Assembly: GCF_900446215.1 (NCBI RefSeq)
Contig: NZ_UAQZ01000012.1
Location: 310,001-374,000 of the forward strand
From: Burkholderia cenocepacia
GTDB taxonomy: Bacteria > Pseudomonadota > Gammaproteobacteria > Burkholderiales > Burkholderiaceae
DNA: 64,000 bases
Reading direction: 5' to 3'
The notes below the pieces were generated by a model. The model did no database searches. It was not told the DNA's origin and saw only the letters and a program-made list of their open reading frames with translations. The translations under genes were made by a program, and so were the position numbers. Every line of letters begins with the position of its first letter. The stretch's first letter is position 1. Positions 9,003 to 19,136 of the stretch are shown here, one piece after another.

Positions 9003-10064
9003 ATGACCGCCACGTCCTCGCGCGCATCGTCGTCCACCAGCCAGTCGCGCCGCGCGCGCCTGGCCGCCGCCGCCCAGCCGGTCAGCCCCGGCCCGCAGAC
9101 GGCCGTGTTCGCGCAGGGCGTCGGCGCCGCGCATGCGGCGGCCGTCACGCTGTCGAACGCGTCGCTGCGGCTCGACGTGCTGCCGCACCTCGGCGGCGGC
9201 ATCGCGCGCTTCGACTGGCGCGGCGAGAACGGCGCGCTGGTGCCGGTGTTCCGCCGTTGCGAGCACCCGGAGACGGCGACCGACCCGAACGAGCTCGCAT
9301 GCTATCCGCTGCTGCCGTATTCGAACCGGATCGGCGACGGGCGCTTCGAATGCGACGGGCGCAAGGTCGCGGTGCCGCGCAACCGTCGCGACGAGCCGCT
9401 GCCGATCCACGGCGACGGCTGGCTCGCGCCGTGGCAGGTCGACGATGCGACCGACACGTCGCTGCAACTGTCGCTCGACCGGACGGCCGGCGCGCCGTAT
9501 GCATTCCGCGCGATCCAGTCGTTCGAGCTCGACGACGCGACGCTGTCGATCGCGCTGACGATCGAGAACGCGGGACGCGCGCGGCTGCCGTTCGGGCTCG
9601 GCGTGCATCCGTTCCTGGTGCGCGATGTGGCGACCGAGCTGGCCGCGGCGGCGGGCGGCCTGTGGCTGTCGGGCGCCGATTTCCTGCCGGTGCGGCACGT
9701 CAGCGTGCCGCCGGCCTGGCAGTTCGGCGTCGCGTATCCGCTGCCGGCCACGCTCGTCAATCACGCGTTCACCGGCTGGGGCGGCCACGCGACGGTGAGC
9801 TGGCCGCGCCGGCGGCTGTCGCTGACCGTCGCGGCCGACGCCGACGCATACGTGCTCTACACGCCGCCGGGCGAGGATTTCTTCTGCTTCGAGCCGGTCG
9901 ATCATCCGATCAATGCGGTGAACCTGCCGGGCGGCGCGGCCGCGCACGGGATGACGCTGCTCGCGCCCGGCGAGCGGCTCACGCGGCGTTTCGCGTTCAC
10001 CGTCGAGCGCGCCGATGCGCGCAGCAATGCCGCGACACACGAGGGGCGCCGGCGACGCGGGTAA
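9003..10064 (+). CDS. galM: Aldose 1-epimerase (galactose mutarotase)
   Basis: A protein of 353 residues that interconverts alpha and beta anomers of hexoses and pentoses. It has the mutarotase beta-sandwich pattern: LDVLPHLGGGIARFDW, CYPLLPYSNRI, PIHGDGW with one catalytic His, LGVHPFLVR, and CFEPVDHPINAVN with the catalytic Glu. About 40 residues at the N-terminus are Ala/Ser/Arg-rich and not part of the fold; there is no clear signal peptide. A ribosome binding site (AAAGGAG) precedes the ATG. As the last gene of the sugar operon it supplies the anomer used by the 1-dehydrogenase. Confidence 0.88.
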   Translation: MTATSSRASSSTSQSRRARLAAAAQPVSPGPQTAVFAQGVGAAHAAAVTLSNASLRLDVLPHLGGGIARFDWRGENGALVPVFRRCEHPETATDPNELACYPLLPYSNRIGDGRFECDGRKVAVPRNRRDEPLPIHGDGWLAPWQVDDATDTSLQLSLDRTAGAPYAFRAIQSFELDDATLSIALTIENAGRARLPFGLGVHPFLVRDVATELAAAAGGLWLSGADFLPVRHVSVPPAWQFGVAYPLPATLVNHAFTGWGGHATVSWPRRRLSLTVAADADAYVLYTPPGEDFFCFEPVDHPINAVNLPGGAAAHGMTLLAPGERLTRRFAFTVERADARSNAATHEGRRRRG

Positions 10065-10067
10065 AAT
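10062..10067 (+). promoter_or_regulatory. Probable -10 element of pyrF
   Basis: TAAAAT starts on the stop codon of galM, 37 bases before the pyrF ATG. I see no good -35 match, so the call rests on the AT-rich hexamer in very GC-rich surroundings. Confidence 0.4.
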
Positions 10068-10103
10068 ACGCGGTCTACCAACGGTTTGCCGCGAGTACCC
10101 GCC

Positions 10104-10931
10104 ATGTCTTCCCCGCTTACTTTCATCGAATCGCTGCGCGCCGCGTGGCAACGCACGAATTCGCTGCTGTGCGTCGGCCTCGACCCCGAGCCGTCGCGCT
10201 TTCCCGTGCAGTTCGACGGCCAGCCCGACGCGATCTTCGAATTCTGCCGGCAGATCGTCGATGCGACCGCGCCGTACGCGAGCGCGTTCAAGCCGCAGAT
10301 CGCCTACTTCGCCGCGCATCGCGCGGAAGACCAGCTCGAACGTCTGATCGCGCACATCCATCTGCAGCATCCGGGCCTGCCCGTGATCCTCGACGCGAAG
10401 CGCGGCGACATCGGCAGCACGGCCGAGCAGTATGCACGCGAGGCGTTCGAGCGCTATCGCGCGGACGCCGTCACCGTGAATCCGTACATGGGCTACGACT
10501 CGGTCGAGCCGTACTTCGAGCATGAAGGCAAGGGCGTGATCGTGCTGTGCCGCACGTCGAACCCGGGCGGCTCGGACCTGCAGTTCCTCGACACGAACGG
10601 CCGGCCGCTGTACCAGGTGGTCGCCGACCTCGCGGCGAACAAATGGAACGCGAAGAACGGCCAGCTCGGCCTCGTGGTCGGCGCGACGTTCCCGAAGGAG
10701 ATCGAGATCGTGCGCGGGATCGTCGGCGACATGCCGCTCCTGATTCCCGGCATCGGCGCGCAGGGCGGCGACGTGCAGGCGACCGTCAACGCAGGCCGCA
10801 CGGCGGACGGCACCGGGATGATGATCAACTCGTCGCGCGCGATCCTGTACGCGAGCAAGGGCGAGGATTTCGCCGAAGCCGCGGCGCTCGCCGCGCAGAA
10901 GACGCGCGACACGATCAACGCGCATCGCTGA
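10104..10931 (+). CDS. pyrF: Orotidine 5'-phosphate decarboxylase
   Basis: A protein of 275 residues catalysing the last step of UMP synthesis. It belongs to the longer bacterial type of the family. The catalytic cluster is [12 protein letters not shown], with Asp97, Lys99 and Asp102 of the Asp-Lys-Asp set; [13 protein letters not shown] at the N-terminus and [11 protein letters not shown] near residue 220 bind the nucleotide. It probably has its own promoter overlapping the galM stop. Its product is cytoplasmic and essential in the absence of uracil. Confidence 0.95.
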   Translation: MSSPLTFIESLRAAWQRTNSLLCVGLDPEPSRFPVQFDGQPDAIFEFCRQIVDATAPYASAFKPQIAYFAAHRAEDQLERLIAHIHLQHPGLPVILDAKRGDIGSTAEQYAREAFERYRADAVTVNPYMGYDSVEPYFEHEGKGVIVLCRTSNPGGSDLQFLDTNGRPLYQVVADLAANKWNAKNGQLGLVVGATFPKEIEIVRGIVGDMPLLIPGIGAQGGDVQATVNAGRTADGTGMMINSSRAILYASKGEDFAEAAALAAQKTRDTINAHR

Positions 10932-11126
10932 TCGGCCGCACCGGTGGTCCGGGCCGGCGCCAGCGCCCGCCCGGGCAGCCGGCGCCGGCGTGCTCCCGCG
11001 CGCGAGCCCGCCGCTTCCCTCCCGTTTTTCCGCTCCTCTGCCGGCCCGGCGCGCGCTGGCGCACGCGGACAACTTCCCGTCGCTTCCGCACCGCATCCCC
11101 GCGCACCAATCGCGCGATGCTGCGGC

Positions 11127-11159
11127 TTGTCATCGATCCGTCACGAAAACGTCAAGAAA
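11127..11159 (+). promoter_or_regulatory. Triple 11-bp direct repeat resembling a PHO box
   Basis: TTGTCATCGAT, CCGTCACGAAA and ACGTCAAGAAA are three consecutive 11-base units, each with GTCA at positions 3-6. PhoB sites are direct repeats of a TGTCA-type heptamer with 11-bp period, so the layout fits. The last unit ends only 12 bases before the ATG of the phosphatase, closer than a normal PhoB-activated promoter allows, so this is tentative. Confidence 0.35.
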
Positions 11160-11171
11160 GGGAGCGACGCC

Positions 11172-12230
11172 ATGCCCAAGCTGTCCCGCCGTCTTCTGAG
11201 CGCGTTCGCCGCGTCGCTGTGCATGACGTTCGCCCATGCGGCGGATCTGTCGCACTGGCCGGCCGACGGCGCGAAGGCGCTGAACGCGATGATCGCCGCG
11301 CACGCGAACCGCGGCGACTACGCGGTGTTCGACGCCGACAACACGACCTACCGCTACGACCTCGAGGAATCGCTGCTGCCGTACCTCGAAAATCGCGGCG
11401 TGCTGACGCGCGACGCGCTCGACCCGTCGCTGAAGCTGATCCCGTTCAAGGATTCCGCCGACTACAAGGAGTCGCTGACGAGCTACTACTACCGGCTGTG
11501 CGAGATCGACGATCTGGTCTGCTATCCGTGGATCGCGCAGGCGTTCGCCGGCCAGTCGCTCGCCGACCTGAAGCGCCACGTCGACGCGATGCTCGCCGAC
11601 GGCAAGCCGATCCCGATCCGCTATTGGCAGGGTGACAAGGTGGTCGACGGCACGGTCAATCCGCCGCGCTTCTTCCGCGGGATGCAGGAGCTGTACAACG
11701 CGCTGCGCGAGAACGGCATCGAGGTCTACGTGATGACGGCCGCGCACGAGGAGCTCGCGCGGCTCGTGCTGGCCGACCCGAAGTACGGCTACAACGTGAA
11801 GCCGCAGAACGTGATCGGCGTGACGACGCTGCTGCGCAATCCGGCGACCGGCGCGCTGACGACGTCGCGGCTGCAGATCAAGGCCGGCAAGTACGACGAG
11901 GCCGCGAACCGCGCGCTGGTGATCACGCCGTTCCTGATGAACCCGATGACGTGGTACGAAGGCAAGCTCGGTTCGATCGTCGGCTGGATCGACCAGTGGA
12001 AGAAGCCGGTGCTCGTCGCGGGCGACACGCCGACGTCCGACGGCTACATGCTGCTGAACGCGACCGACGTCGCGCGCGGCGGCGTGCGCGTGTGGGTCAA
12101 CAAGAAGGACAAGCAGATGGTGCAGATCCGCGCGTGGTCGGACGAATCGGCCGCGAAGCAGAAGTCGCTCGGCCTGCCGGTGACGGCGGACAAGAACTGG
12201 ATCGTCGTGAAGCCCGACGCGATTCAATAA
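11172..12230 (+). CDS. Exported HAD-superfamily phosphatase
   Basis: A protein of 352 residues with a signal peptide (MPKLSRRLLS, hydrophobic core, cleavage near AHA-AD at about 24). The HAD nucleophile motif is FDADNTTY, with Asp54 and Asp56; a Thr in VMTAAHEE at about residue 192 fits motif II, and VAGDTPTSDGYM at about 285 fits the metal-binding motif. It resembles periplasmic phosphorylcholine phosphatases of pseudomonads, so a phosphomonoester such as phosphocholine is a plausible substrate. It stands alone, 240 bases after pyrF. The sequence upstream contains a PHO-box-like repeat. Confidence 0.78.
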   Translation: MPKLSRRLLSAFAASLCMTFAHAADLSHWPADGAKALNAMIAAHANRGDYAVFDADNTTYRYDLEESLLPYLENRGVLTRDALDPSLKLIPFKDSADYKESLTSYYYRLCEIDDLVCYPWIAQAFAGQSLADLKRHVDAMLADGKPIPIRYWQGDKVVDGTVNPPRFFRGMQELYNALRENGIEVYVMTAAHEELARLVLADPKYGYNVKPQNVIGVTTLLRNPATGALTTSRLQIKAGKYDEAANRALVITPFLMNPMTWYEGKLGSIVGWIDQWKKPVLVAGDTPTSDGYMLLNATDVARGGVRVWVNKKDKQMVQIRAWSDESAAKQKSLGLPVTADKNWIVVKPDAIQ

Positions 12231-12262
12231 CCGAACAGGGGCGCGGCACGCGCCCGGGCCGG

Positions 12263-12763
12263 TCAGCCTTCGCGCTCGTCGAGCAGCTTCAGCAGCCCGC
12301 GCAGTGCATGCGCGGCTGCCTGCGTGCGGATCTGTTCGCGATCGCCCTTGAACACGAGCGTCTCGACATCGGTATGCAGCCGGTTGCTCCAGCCGAACGA
12401 CACGGTGCCGACCGGCTTCTTCTCGCTGCCGCCGGCCGGGCCCGCGATGCCGGTGACGGACAGCGCGACCTGCGCGCGGCTGTTGCGCAGCGCGCCTTCG
12501 GCCATCGCGCGCGCGACGGGCTCGCTGACCGCGCCGTGCTTGTCGATCAGGTCGGCGGGCACGCCGATCATCTCGATCTTGGCCTGGTTCGAATAGGTGA
12601 CGAAGCCGCGCTCGAACCACTGGCTGCTGCCGGAAATGTCGGTGATCGCCGTGGCGATCATCCCGCCGGTGCAGGATTCGGCGGTGGCGAGCGTGAGGTG
12701 CTCGTCACGTAGCTTGTTGCCTGCGCGGATCGCAAGCTGATGGACGACGGAATCGGTTGGCAT
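12263..12763 (-). CDS. pncC: CinA C-terminal domain protein, NMN amidohydrolase
   Basis: A protein of 166 residues, a stand-alone CinA C-terminal domain. It has the family motif ATAESCTGGMIATAITD at about residues 27-43 and AGPAGGSEKKPVGTVSFGW near 110-130. Such proteins hydrolyse nicotinamide mononucleotide to nicotinic acid mononucleotide in pyridine-nucleotide recycling. It is the last gene of a leftward operon after thiL and pgpA, with 31 bases between it and pgpA. Confidence 0.88.
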   Translation of the reverse strand: MPTDSVVHQLAIRAGNKLRDEHLTLATAESCTGGMIATAITDISGSSQWFERGFVTYSNQAKIEMIGVPADLIDKHGAVSEPVARAMAEGALRNSRAQVALSVTGIAGPAGGSEKKPVGTVSFGWSNRLHTDVETLVFKGDREQIRTQAAAHALRGLLKLLDEREG

Positions 12764-12794
12764 GCGCGTCGGGAAACGGGAGTCGGGAAATCGG

Positions 12795-13340
12795 TCAGCC
12801 GCCGACGGAGCGCCACAGCGCGATCACGAGCAGCGTCATGAACGCGGCGACCAGGTCGTCGACCATGATGCCGAGCCCGCCTTTCAGGCGGCGGTCGAAG
12901 TAGCGGATCGGCGGCGGCTTGAGCATGTCGAAGAAGCGGAACGCGACGAACGCCCACAGCTGACCGACGAAGGTCGCGGGCGTGACGAACAGCATCACGA
13001 GCCAGATCGCGACGATCTCGTCCCAGACGACGGCGCCCGGATCGGCCACGCCGGCCTTCCTCGCGGTGAAACCGGTGACCCACGTGCCGGCCATGAAGCC
13101 GACGGCGATCAGCACCCACCATTCGGGCACCGTCAGGTAGCGGTTGAGCACGACGAACGTGAGCCAGCCGAACAGCGAGCCGAACGTGCCGGGCATGATC
13201 GGCGCGAGGCCGCTGCCGAAGCCGAGCGACACGAGATGCGCGGGGTGCGACAGCATGAAGCGGGCCGTCACGCGGGTCGGCGCGGGTGGCGCGGCGCCGG
13301 GCTCGGCCGCGGCGCGCGCGGGCGTCGGATCAGTCTGCAT
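12795..13340 (-). CDS. pgpA: Phosphatidylglycerophosphatase A
   Basis: A membrane protein of 181 residues that removes the phosphate from phosphatidylglycerol phosphate. About 25 Pro/Ala-rich residues precede the conserved domain, which shows LVSLGFGSGLAPIMPGTFGS, the acidic motif WDEIVAIW and, near the end, KGGLGIMVDDLVAAF, with hydrophobic segments between. It overlaps the end of thiL by 11 bases, a gene order common in proteobacteria. Confidence 0.9.
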   Translation of the reverse strand: MQTDPTPARAAAEPGAAPPAPTRVTARFMLSHPAHLVSLGFGSGLAPIMPGTFGSLFGWLTFVVLNRYLTVPEWWVLIAVGFMAGTWVTGFTARKAGVADPGAVVWDEIVAIWLVMLFVTPATFVGQLWAFVAFRFFDMLKPPPIRYFDRRLKGGLGIMVDDLVAAFMTLLVIALWRSVGG

Positions 13341-14328
13341 GGAAGTGGTCGAAGCCGTGCAACGTGAGAGCGAGGGGCGCGCCGGCGGCGTCGCGCCACG
13401 CGATGGCGGGGTGCGCCGACGGCGCGGACAACGCGCGTATTGTACCGATTCGCGTGACCGGCACGCCGACCGCGGCGCCCGCCGCTTCGACCGCCGCGCG
13501 GGCTGCCACCGGCGCGGTGAAGCACAGTTCGTAGTCGTCGCCGCCCGCCAGCGTGCAGCGGCGCTGCACGTCGGCCGGCAGCGTCGCGAGCGCGGCCGAG
13601 CGTGGCACCGCGTCGGCGTCGATCTCGGCGCGTACGTTCGAGCGCGTCAGAATGTGCTGGAGATCGCCGGCCAAGCCGTCCGACAGGTCGAGCGCCGCGT
13701 GCGCGACGCCCGCGAGCGCGAGGCCGAGCGCGACGCGCGGCTCGGGCCGCTCGAGCGCGTGCCGGAACGCGGCGGCTTCGTCCGCGCCGGCCGTCCACTC
13801 GCCGCGGGCGACGCCGAGGCCCGCGCGCGCGTCGCCGAGCGTGCCGGATACCCACACGTCGTCGCCGTCGCGCGCGGCATCGCGCCGCAGCGCCGCGTCC
13901 GGCGCGACTTCGCCGAACACGGTCACGCACAGGTTCAGCGGCCCGCTCGTCGTGTCGCCGCCGATCAGCTCGCAGCCGTATCGCTCGGCCAGCGCGAACA
14001 GCCCGTTGCTGAAGGCCTCGAGCCACGCCGCATCGGCGCGCGGCAGCGCGCATGCGAGCGTGAACGCGCGCGGCTCAGCGCCCATCGCGGCGAGATCCGA
14101 CAGGTTGACCGCGAGCGTCTTGTGACCGAGCGCGTCGGGCGCGACGTCGGGGAAGAAATGTCGGCCTTCCACCAGCATGTCCGTCGAAATGGCCAGCAAT
14201 TTCCCGGATCGGGGCGCAATCAGTGCGCAATCGTCGCCGATGCCGAGCGTCGACGCGCGCGCGCCCTGCGCGGCGCGGCGCGTGAAGAAGCGTTCGATCA
14301 GCGAAAACTCGGAGAGGGCGGCTGGCAC
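13330..14328 (-). CDS. thiL: Thiamine-monophosphate kinase
   Basis: A protein of 332 residues that phosphorylates thiamine monophosphate to thiamine diphosphate. N-terminal LSEFSLIERFF, then LGIGDDCALI with the metal-binding Asp pair, STDMLVEGRHF, GHKTLAVNLSDLAAMGAEP and DLSDGLAGDL are all family motifs in the expected order. It is first in the leftward thiL-pgpA-pncC operon and divergent from maeB, with 176 bases between the starts. Thiamine diphosphate is the cofactor of the transketolase encoded at 20.8 kb, but no direct link is implied. Confidence 0.93.
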   Translation of the reverse strand: MPAALSEFSLIERFFTRRAAQGARASTLGIGDDCALIAPRSGKLLAISTDMLVEGRHFFPDVAPDALGHKTLAVNLSDLAAMGAEPRAFTLACALPRADAAWLEAFSNGLFALAERYGCELIGGDTTSGPLNLCVTVFGEVAPDAALRRDAARDGDDVWVSGTLGDARAGLGVARGEWTAGADEAAAFRHALERPEPRVALGLALAGVAHAALDLSDGLAGDLQHILTRSNVRAEIDADAVPRSAALATLPADVQRRCTLAGGDDYELCFTAPVAARAAVEAAGAAVGVPVTRIGTIRALSAPSAHPAIAWRDAAGAPLALTLHGFDHFHAD

Positions 14329-14504
14329 GGCGGGCGATCCGAAACGGTGAAAGGAACGGCATTGTACGAGGCGAGTGGCGGCGCTCCTGCACTATCCAGT
14401 ACATTTTTGTCGCGGCTGTTGCACCCGAATCGCCGGTCTGGCGGCCGATGATTGGCGCTACAATGCCGTCGAACAGTTATTCTAATCCGCCCGTCACGAG
14501 ACAC

Positions 14505-16805
<2,301 letters not shown>

Positions 16806-16859
16806 GCCAGAACGAACGCGCCACCCGGTCGAACCGGCGTGGCGCGCCCGGGAAAATTG

Positions 16860-17018
16860 TAAACAAAAGCAAAAAGAGGCGTGCCCGCAACGGGCACGCC
16901 ACCGGGCAGGGCGCACACGCGCTTCCCGCAAAGCAACAGCAGCATCTCTCCACTCCAGGCAGCGAGCGAGGCAAGGAGGCAGTTCTTGCCCACCGAGAGG
17001 TGCCGCACGCATTCTATC
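16860..17018 (-). ncRNA. Candidate small RNA transcribed toward maeB
   Basis: On the minus strand, TTTACC (17052-17047) and TATCTT (17030-17025) are spaced by 16 bases and could drive transcription starting near 17018. About 120 bases later a perfect 10-bp hairpin, GGCGTGCCCG-TTG-CGGGCACGCC, is followed by TCTTTTTGCTTTTG, a good intrinsic terminator, yet no leftward protein gene ends there. The transcript would be about 150 nt and contains the pyrimidine-rich stretch CUGCCUCCUUGCCUC, which could pair with Shine-Dalgarno sequences. Burkholderia small RNAs with carbon-metabolism roles are known (ncS27, for example), but I could not verify identity with any of them. Confidence 0.55.
16866..16900 (-). 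terminator. Intrinsic terminator for leftward transcription
   Basis: Read on the minus strand, the 10-bp stem 16900-16891 / 16887-16878 with a 3-base loop is followed by TCTTTTTGCTTTTG. It faces the end of maeB and has no leftward protein gene to serve. Confidence 0.7.
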
Positions 17019-17030
17019 TTATGTAAGATA
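17015..17030. promoter_or_regulatory. 16-bp palindrome over the small-RNA promoter
   Basis: TATCTTA-TG-TAAGATA has perfect 7-bp arms. It overlaps the proposed -10 element of the leftward small RNA and lies about 150 bases upstream of the RNase gene. ATCTTAT...ATAAGAT-type palindromes are typical of GntR-family operators, but the regulator cannot be named from the sequence. Confidence 0.5.
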
Positions 17031-17181
17031 AATGTAGTGCGATTTCGGTAAAAAATGCGGAATTCGCGGCATCGCGAGGCTTTCCATTCCCAAACGGACA
17101 TTGATTCGCGCGGCCAATAACGCTACGCTAACGCCTTTGTTGGTCGTCAACTACTTGATTTAACAGCGGGAACCCTGGTTC

Positions 17182-17613
17182 ATGGCACGCAAGTGGCTCC
17201 GCAACGGCGCGCTCGCGTCCGTCTTCGCGATGTTCGCGATGGGTATCGTCGGCACGCCGACGGGCAGTCTGGTTTCCGCCGCTTACGCACGGGAGGCCGT
17301 TCCGGCCGACGTGGCTGCCAGCGGGCTCGATACGATCCCGACTGCCAGTCTTCCGCGCGAGGCCGTGACCACGCTAAGCCTGATCGCCGCCGGCGGCCCC
17401 TATCCGTACGAGAAAGACGGCGTCGTATTCGGCAATCGCGAGCGGATCCTGCCGAAGGCGAAGCGCGGCTACTACCATGAGTACACGGTGCCGACGCCGC
17501 GTGCGCGCAATCGCGGCGCGCGCCGGATCGTCTGTGGCGGTCCGTTGCGCCGGATCGACAACTGTTATTACACGGGCGACCACTACAACAGTTTTAAACG
17601 TATTGTTGAATGA
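17182..17613 (+). CDS. Exported guanyl-specific ribonuclease (barnase/RNase Sa family)
   Basis: A protein of 143 residues with an N-terminal hydrophobic signal (residues 1-36, ending SAAYA). The mature part has GGPYPYEKDGVVFGNRE, then YYHEYTVPTP with the catalytic Glu100, RGARRIV with the phosphate-binding Arg, and YYTGDHYNSF with catalytic His134; this matches microbial RNase Sa closely. Two cysteines (118 and 128) could form a disulfide after export. A barstar-like inhibitor gene follows 16 bases later, which would protect the cell from any enzyme left inside. Confidence 0.88.
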   Translation: MARKWLRNGALASVFAMFAMGIVGTPTGSLVSAAYAREAVPADVAASGLDTIPTASLPREAVTTLSLIAAGGPYPYEKDGVVFGNRERILPKAKRGYYHEYTVPTPRARNRGARRIVCGGPLRRIDNCYYTGDHYNSFKRIVE

Positions 17614-17629
17614 CTTCGGGACGAATGGC

Positions 17630-18193
17630 ATGAGCGACTCCATCTACGCGCACGATACGGCGGCGGCGGAACTGTTCGCGGCCGGCGACGGCAATCTGTT
17701 TCAGCGTGTGATTCAGCTGCACGCGGCGGCGCAGGCCGGCGGCACGCCGGAGCAACAGGAAGCCGAGCCCGGGCTTTCATCGAACGAGGAGCCTATGAGC
17801 CTTTTCACGACCGTGCGACCCAATCTCGTGCAGTCGATCCGCGCGTTCCGCGTGCAGGATCTCGCCGACGAAGCCGGTCGGCTCGGCCAGCATTTCCTGT
17901 ACGCGTATTGCGGCGCCGCGCAGTCGAAGCAGGAAGTGATGGAAACGATCGCGACCTCGTTCCTGTTTCCGAAGCATTTCGGGAAGAACTATGACGCGCT
18001 GTACGACTGCCTGACCGACCTCGTTGCGAAGGCCGGCGCGCAGCCCGGCTTCGTGATCGTCCTCGAAGGGCTGCCGATCGCGCAGAAATTCGACAAGGAA
18101 GGGCGCGAAACGCTGCTCGACGTGTTTCGCGAGGCGGCCGAATTCTGGGCCGAGCGCAAGGTCGCGTTCCGCGTGTTCTACTCGTTCGCGTAA
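17630..18193 (+). CDS. Barstar-family ribonuclease inhibitor with N-terminal extension
   Basis: A protein of 187 residues. The C-terminal 120 residues are a barstar domain with the signature FGKNYDALYDCLTDL and an ending ERKVAFRVFYSFA. The preceding 55-65 residues are Ala/Gly/Gln-rich and not part of the usual 90-residue barstar. An internal in-frame ATG at 17795 (MSLFTTVRPN) could give a shorter form. It follows the RNase gene directly and probably binds and blocks that enzyme in the cytoplasm. Confidence 0.85.
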   Translation: MSDSIYAHDTAAAELFAAGDGNLFQRVIQLHAAAQAGGTPEQQEAEPGLSSNEEPMSLFTTVRPNLVQSIRAFRVQDLADEAGRLGQHFLYAYCGAAQSKQEVMETIATSFLFPKHFGKNYDALYDCLTDLVAKAGAQPGFVIVLEGLPIAQKFDKEGRETLLDVFREAAEFWAERKVAFRVFYSFA

Positions 18194-18233
18194 GCGCATC
18201 GGTCCGCGTGGCCGATTCGCCGAACGACCCGTC

Positions 18234-18260
18234 AAAAGCCCGCTTCGAGCGGGCTTTTTT
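18234..18260. terminator. Bidirectional intrinsic terminator between barstar and rsmE
   Basis: AAAAGCCCGC and GCGGGCTTTTTT form an 8-bp stem with a short TTCGA loop, flanked by A-run and T-run, so it can stop transcription from both the barstar side and the rsmE side. Confidence 0.85.
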
Positions 18261-18347
18261 GCGTCTGCGATTCGCGTCCGGCTGCAGGGCGTGGCGCGCG
18301 AAGCACGGTGTGGGGCGAGCCGTTGAACGCGGCGCGCCGACGCGTTT

Positions 18348-19136
18348 TTACCACCCGCCCCAGCGCGCCGCCAACGCCGCGAGCACGGCCGCGCCGGCCG
18401 TCTCGGTACGCAGCACGCGCGGCCCGAGCGACAGCGCGGTGAACCCGCGTGCGCGAGCTGCATTTTCCTCGTCGGGCGACAGCCCGCCTTCGGGTCCGAT
18501 CAGCAGCGTGACGGCGGCCGCGGGCGGCGCGTCGGGCAGCGACGCGAACGGGATGCTCGCGCGCGGCGACAGCAGCAGCCGCAGTTCGCCGTCGGCCGGC
18601 GCGGCCGGCAGCGCGTCGAGCCATGCACTGAAGCCGATGACCGGCGCGACGTCGGGCACGCGGTTGCGGCCGCATTGCTCGCACGACGCGCGCACGACGC
18701 CGCGCCAGTGCGCGACGCGCTTGTCCGCGCGTTCGCCGGACAGCTTCACGACGCCACGCGCGGTCGACAGCGGCACGACCGCTGCGACGCCGAGCTCGAC
18801 GGCCTTCTCGATCACCCAGTCCATCTTGTCGCCGCCGGCGATCCCCTGCGCGAGCGTCACGCGATAGGGCGGCTCGGCCTCGGCGGGCTCGAACGAATCG
18901 ACCTGCACGAGCGCGCTGCGCTTGTCGACCTCGACGAGCCGCGCGCGGTACTGGCCGCCCGTGCCGTCGAACAGCGCGAGCACGTCGCCGGGCTGCAGGC
19001 GCAGCACTTGCACGTGGCGCGCGACGTCGGCCGGCAACGCGAGCGTGGCGTCGGCGCGCAGCGCGGCGTCGACGAAAAAGCGCGGCACGGCCGCGGTGGT
19101 GGTGGCTTCGGTCATGCGTGTGGCGGTTTCGGTCAT
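18348..19136 (-). CDS. rsmE: 16S rRNA m3U1498 methyltransferase
   Basis: A protein of 262 residues that methylates N3 of U1498 in 16S rRNA using SAM. An N-terminal RNA-binding part (PRFFVDAAL...HVQVLRLQPGD) is followed by the knotted SPOUT domain with MDWVIEKAVELGV, LLIGPEGGLSPDEE and SLGPRVLRTETA. The start at 19136 overlaps the stop of the VOC gene (ATGA); a second ATG at 19115 lies closer to the family's usual start. Confidence 0.92.
   Translation of the reverse strand: MTETATRMTEATTTAAVPRFFVDAALRADATLALPADVARHVQVLRLQPGDVLALFDGTGGQYRARLVEVDKRSALVQVDSFEPAEAEPPYRVTLAQGIAGGDKMDWVIEKAVELGVAAVVPLSTARGVVKLSGERADKRVAHWRGVVRASCEQCGRNRVPDVAPVIGFSAWLDALPAAPADGELRLLLSPRASIPFASLPDAPPAAAVTLLIGPEGGLSPDEENAARARGFTALSLGPRVLRTETAGAAVLAALAARWGGW

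Larger units (their letters stand above)
16806..17181. other. Intergenic region between maeB and the RNase gene
   Basis: These 376 bases hold no protein gene I can support. They contain a GC-rich dyad just after maeB (about 16813-16846), a hairpin with an A-rich left flank that would terminate leftward transcription (16866-16900), a TATCTTA-TG-TAAGATA palindrome (17015-17030), and an AT-rich promoter-like stretch. Together these suggest a small RNA on the minus strand. Confidence 0.6.

Noticed and set aside
14448-14504. An earlier start for maeB
   Set aside because: It adds 19 residues not seen in the family and would begin before the likely -10 TACAAT at 14459.
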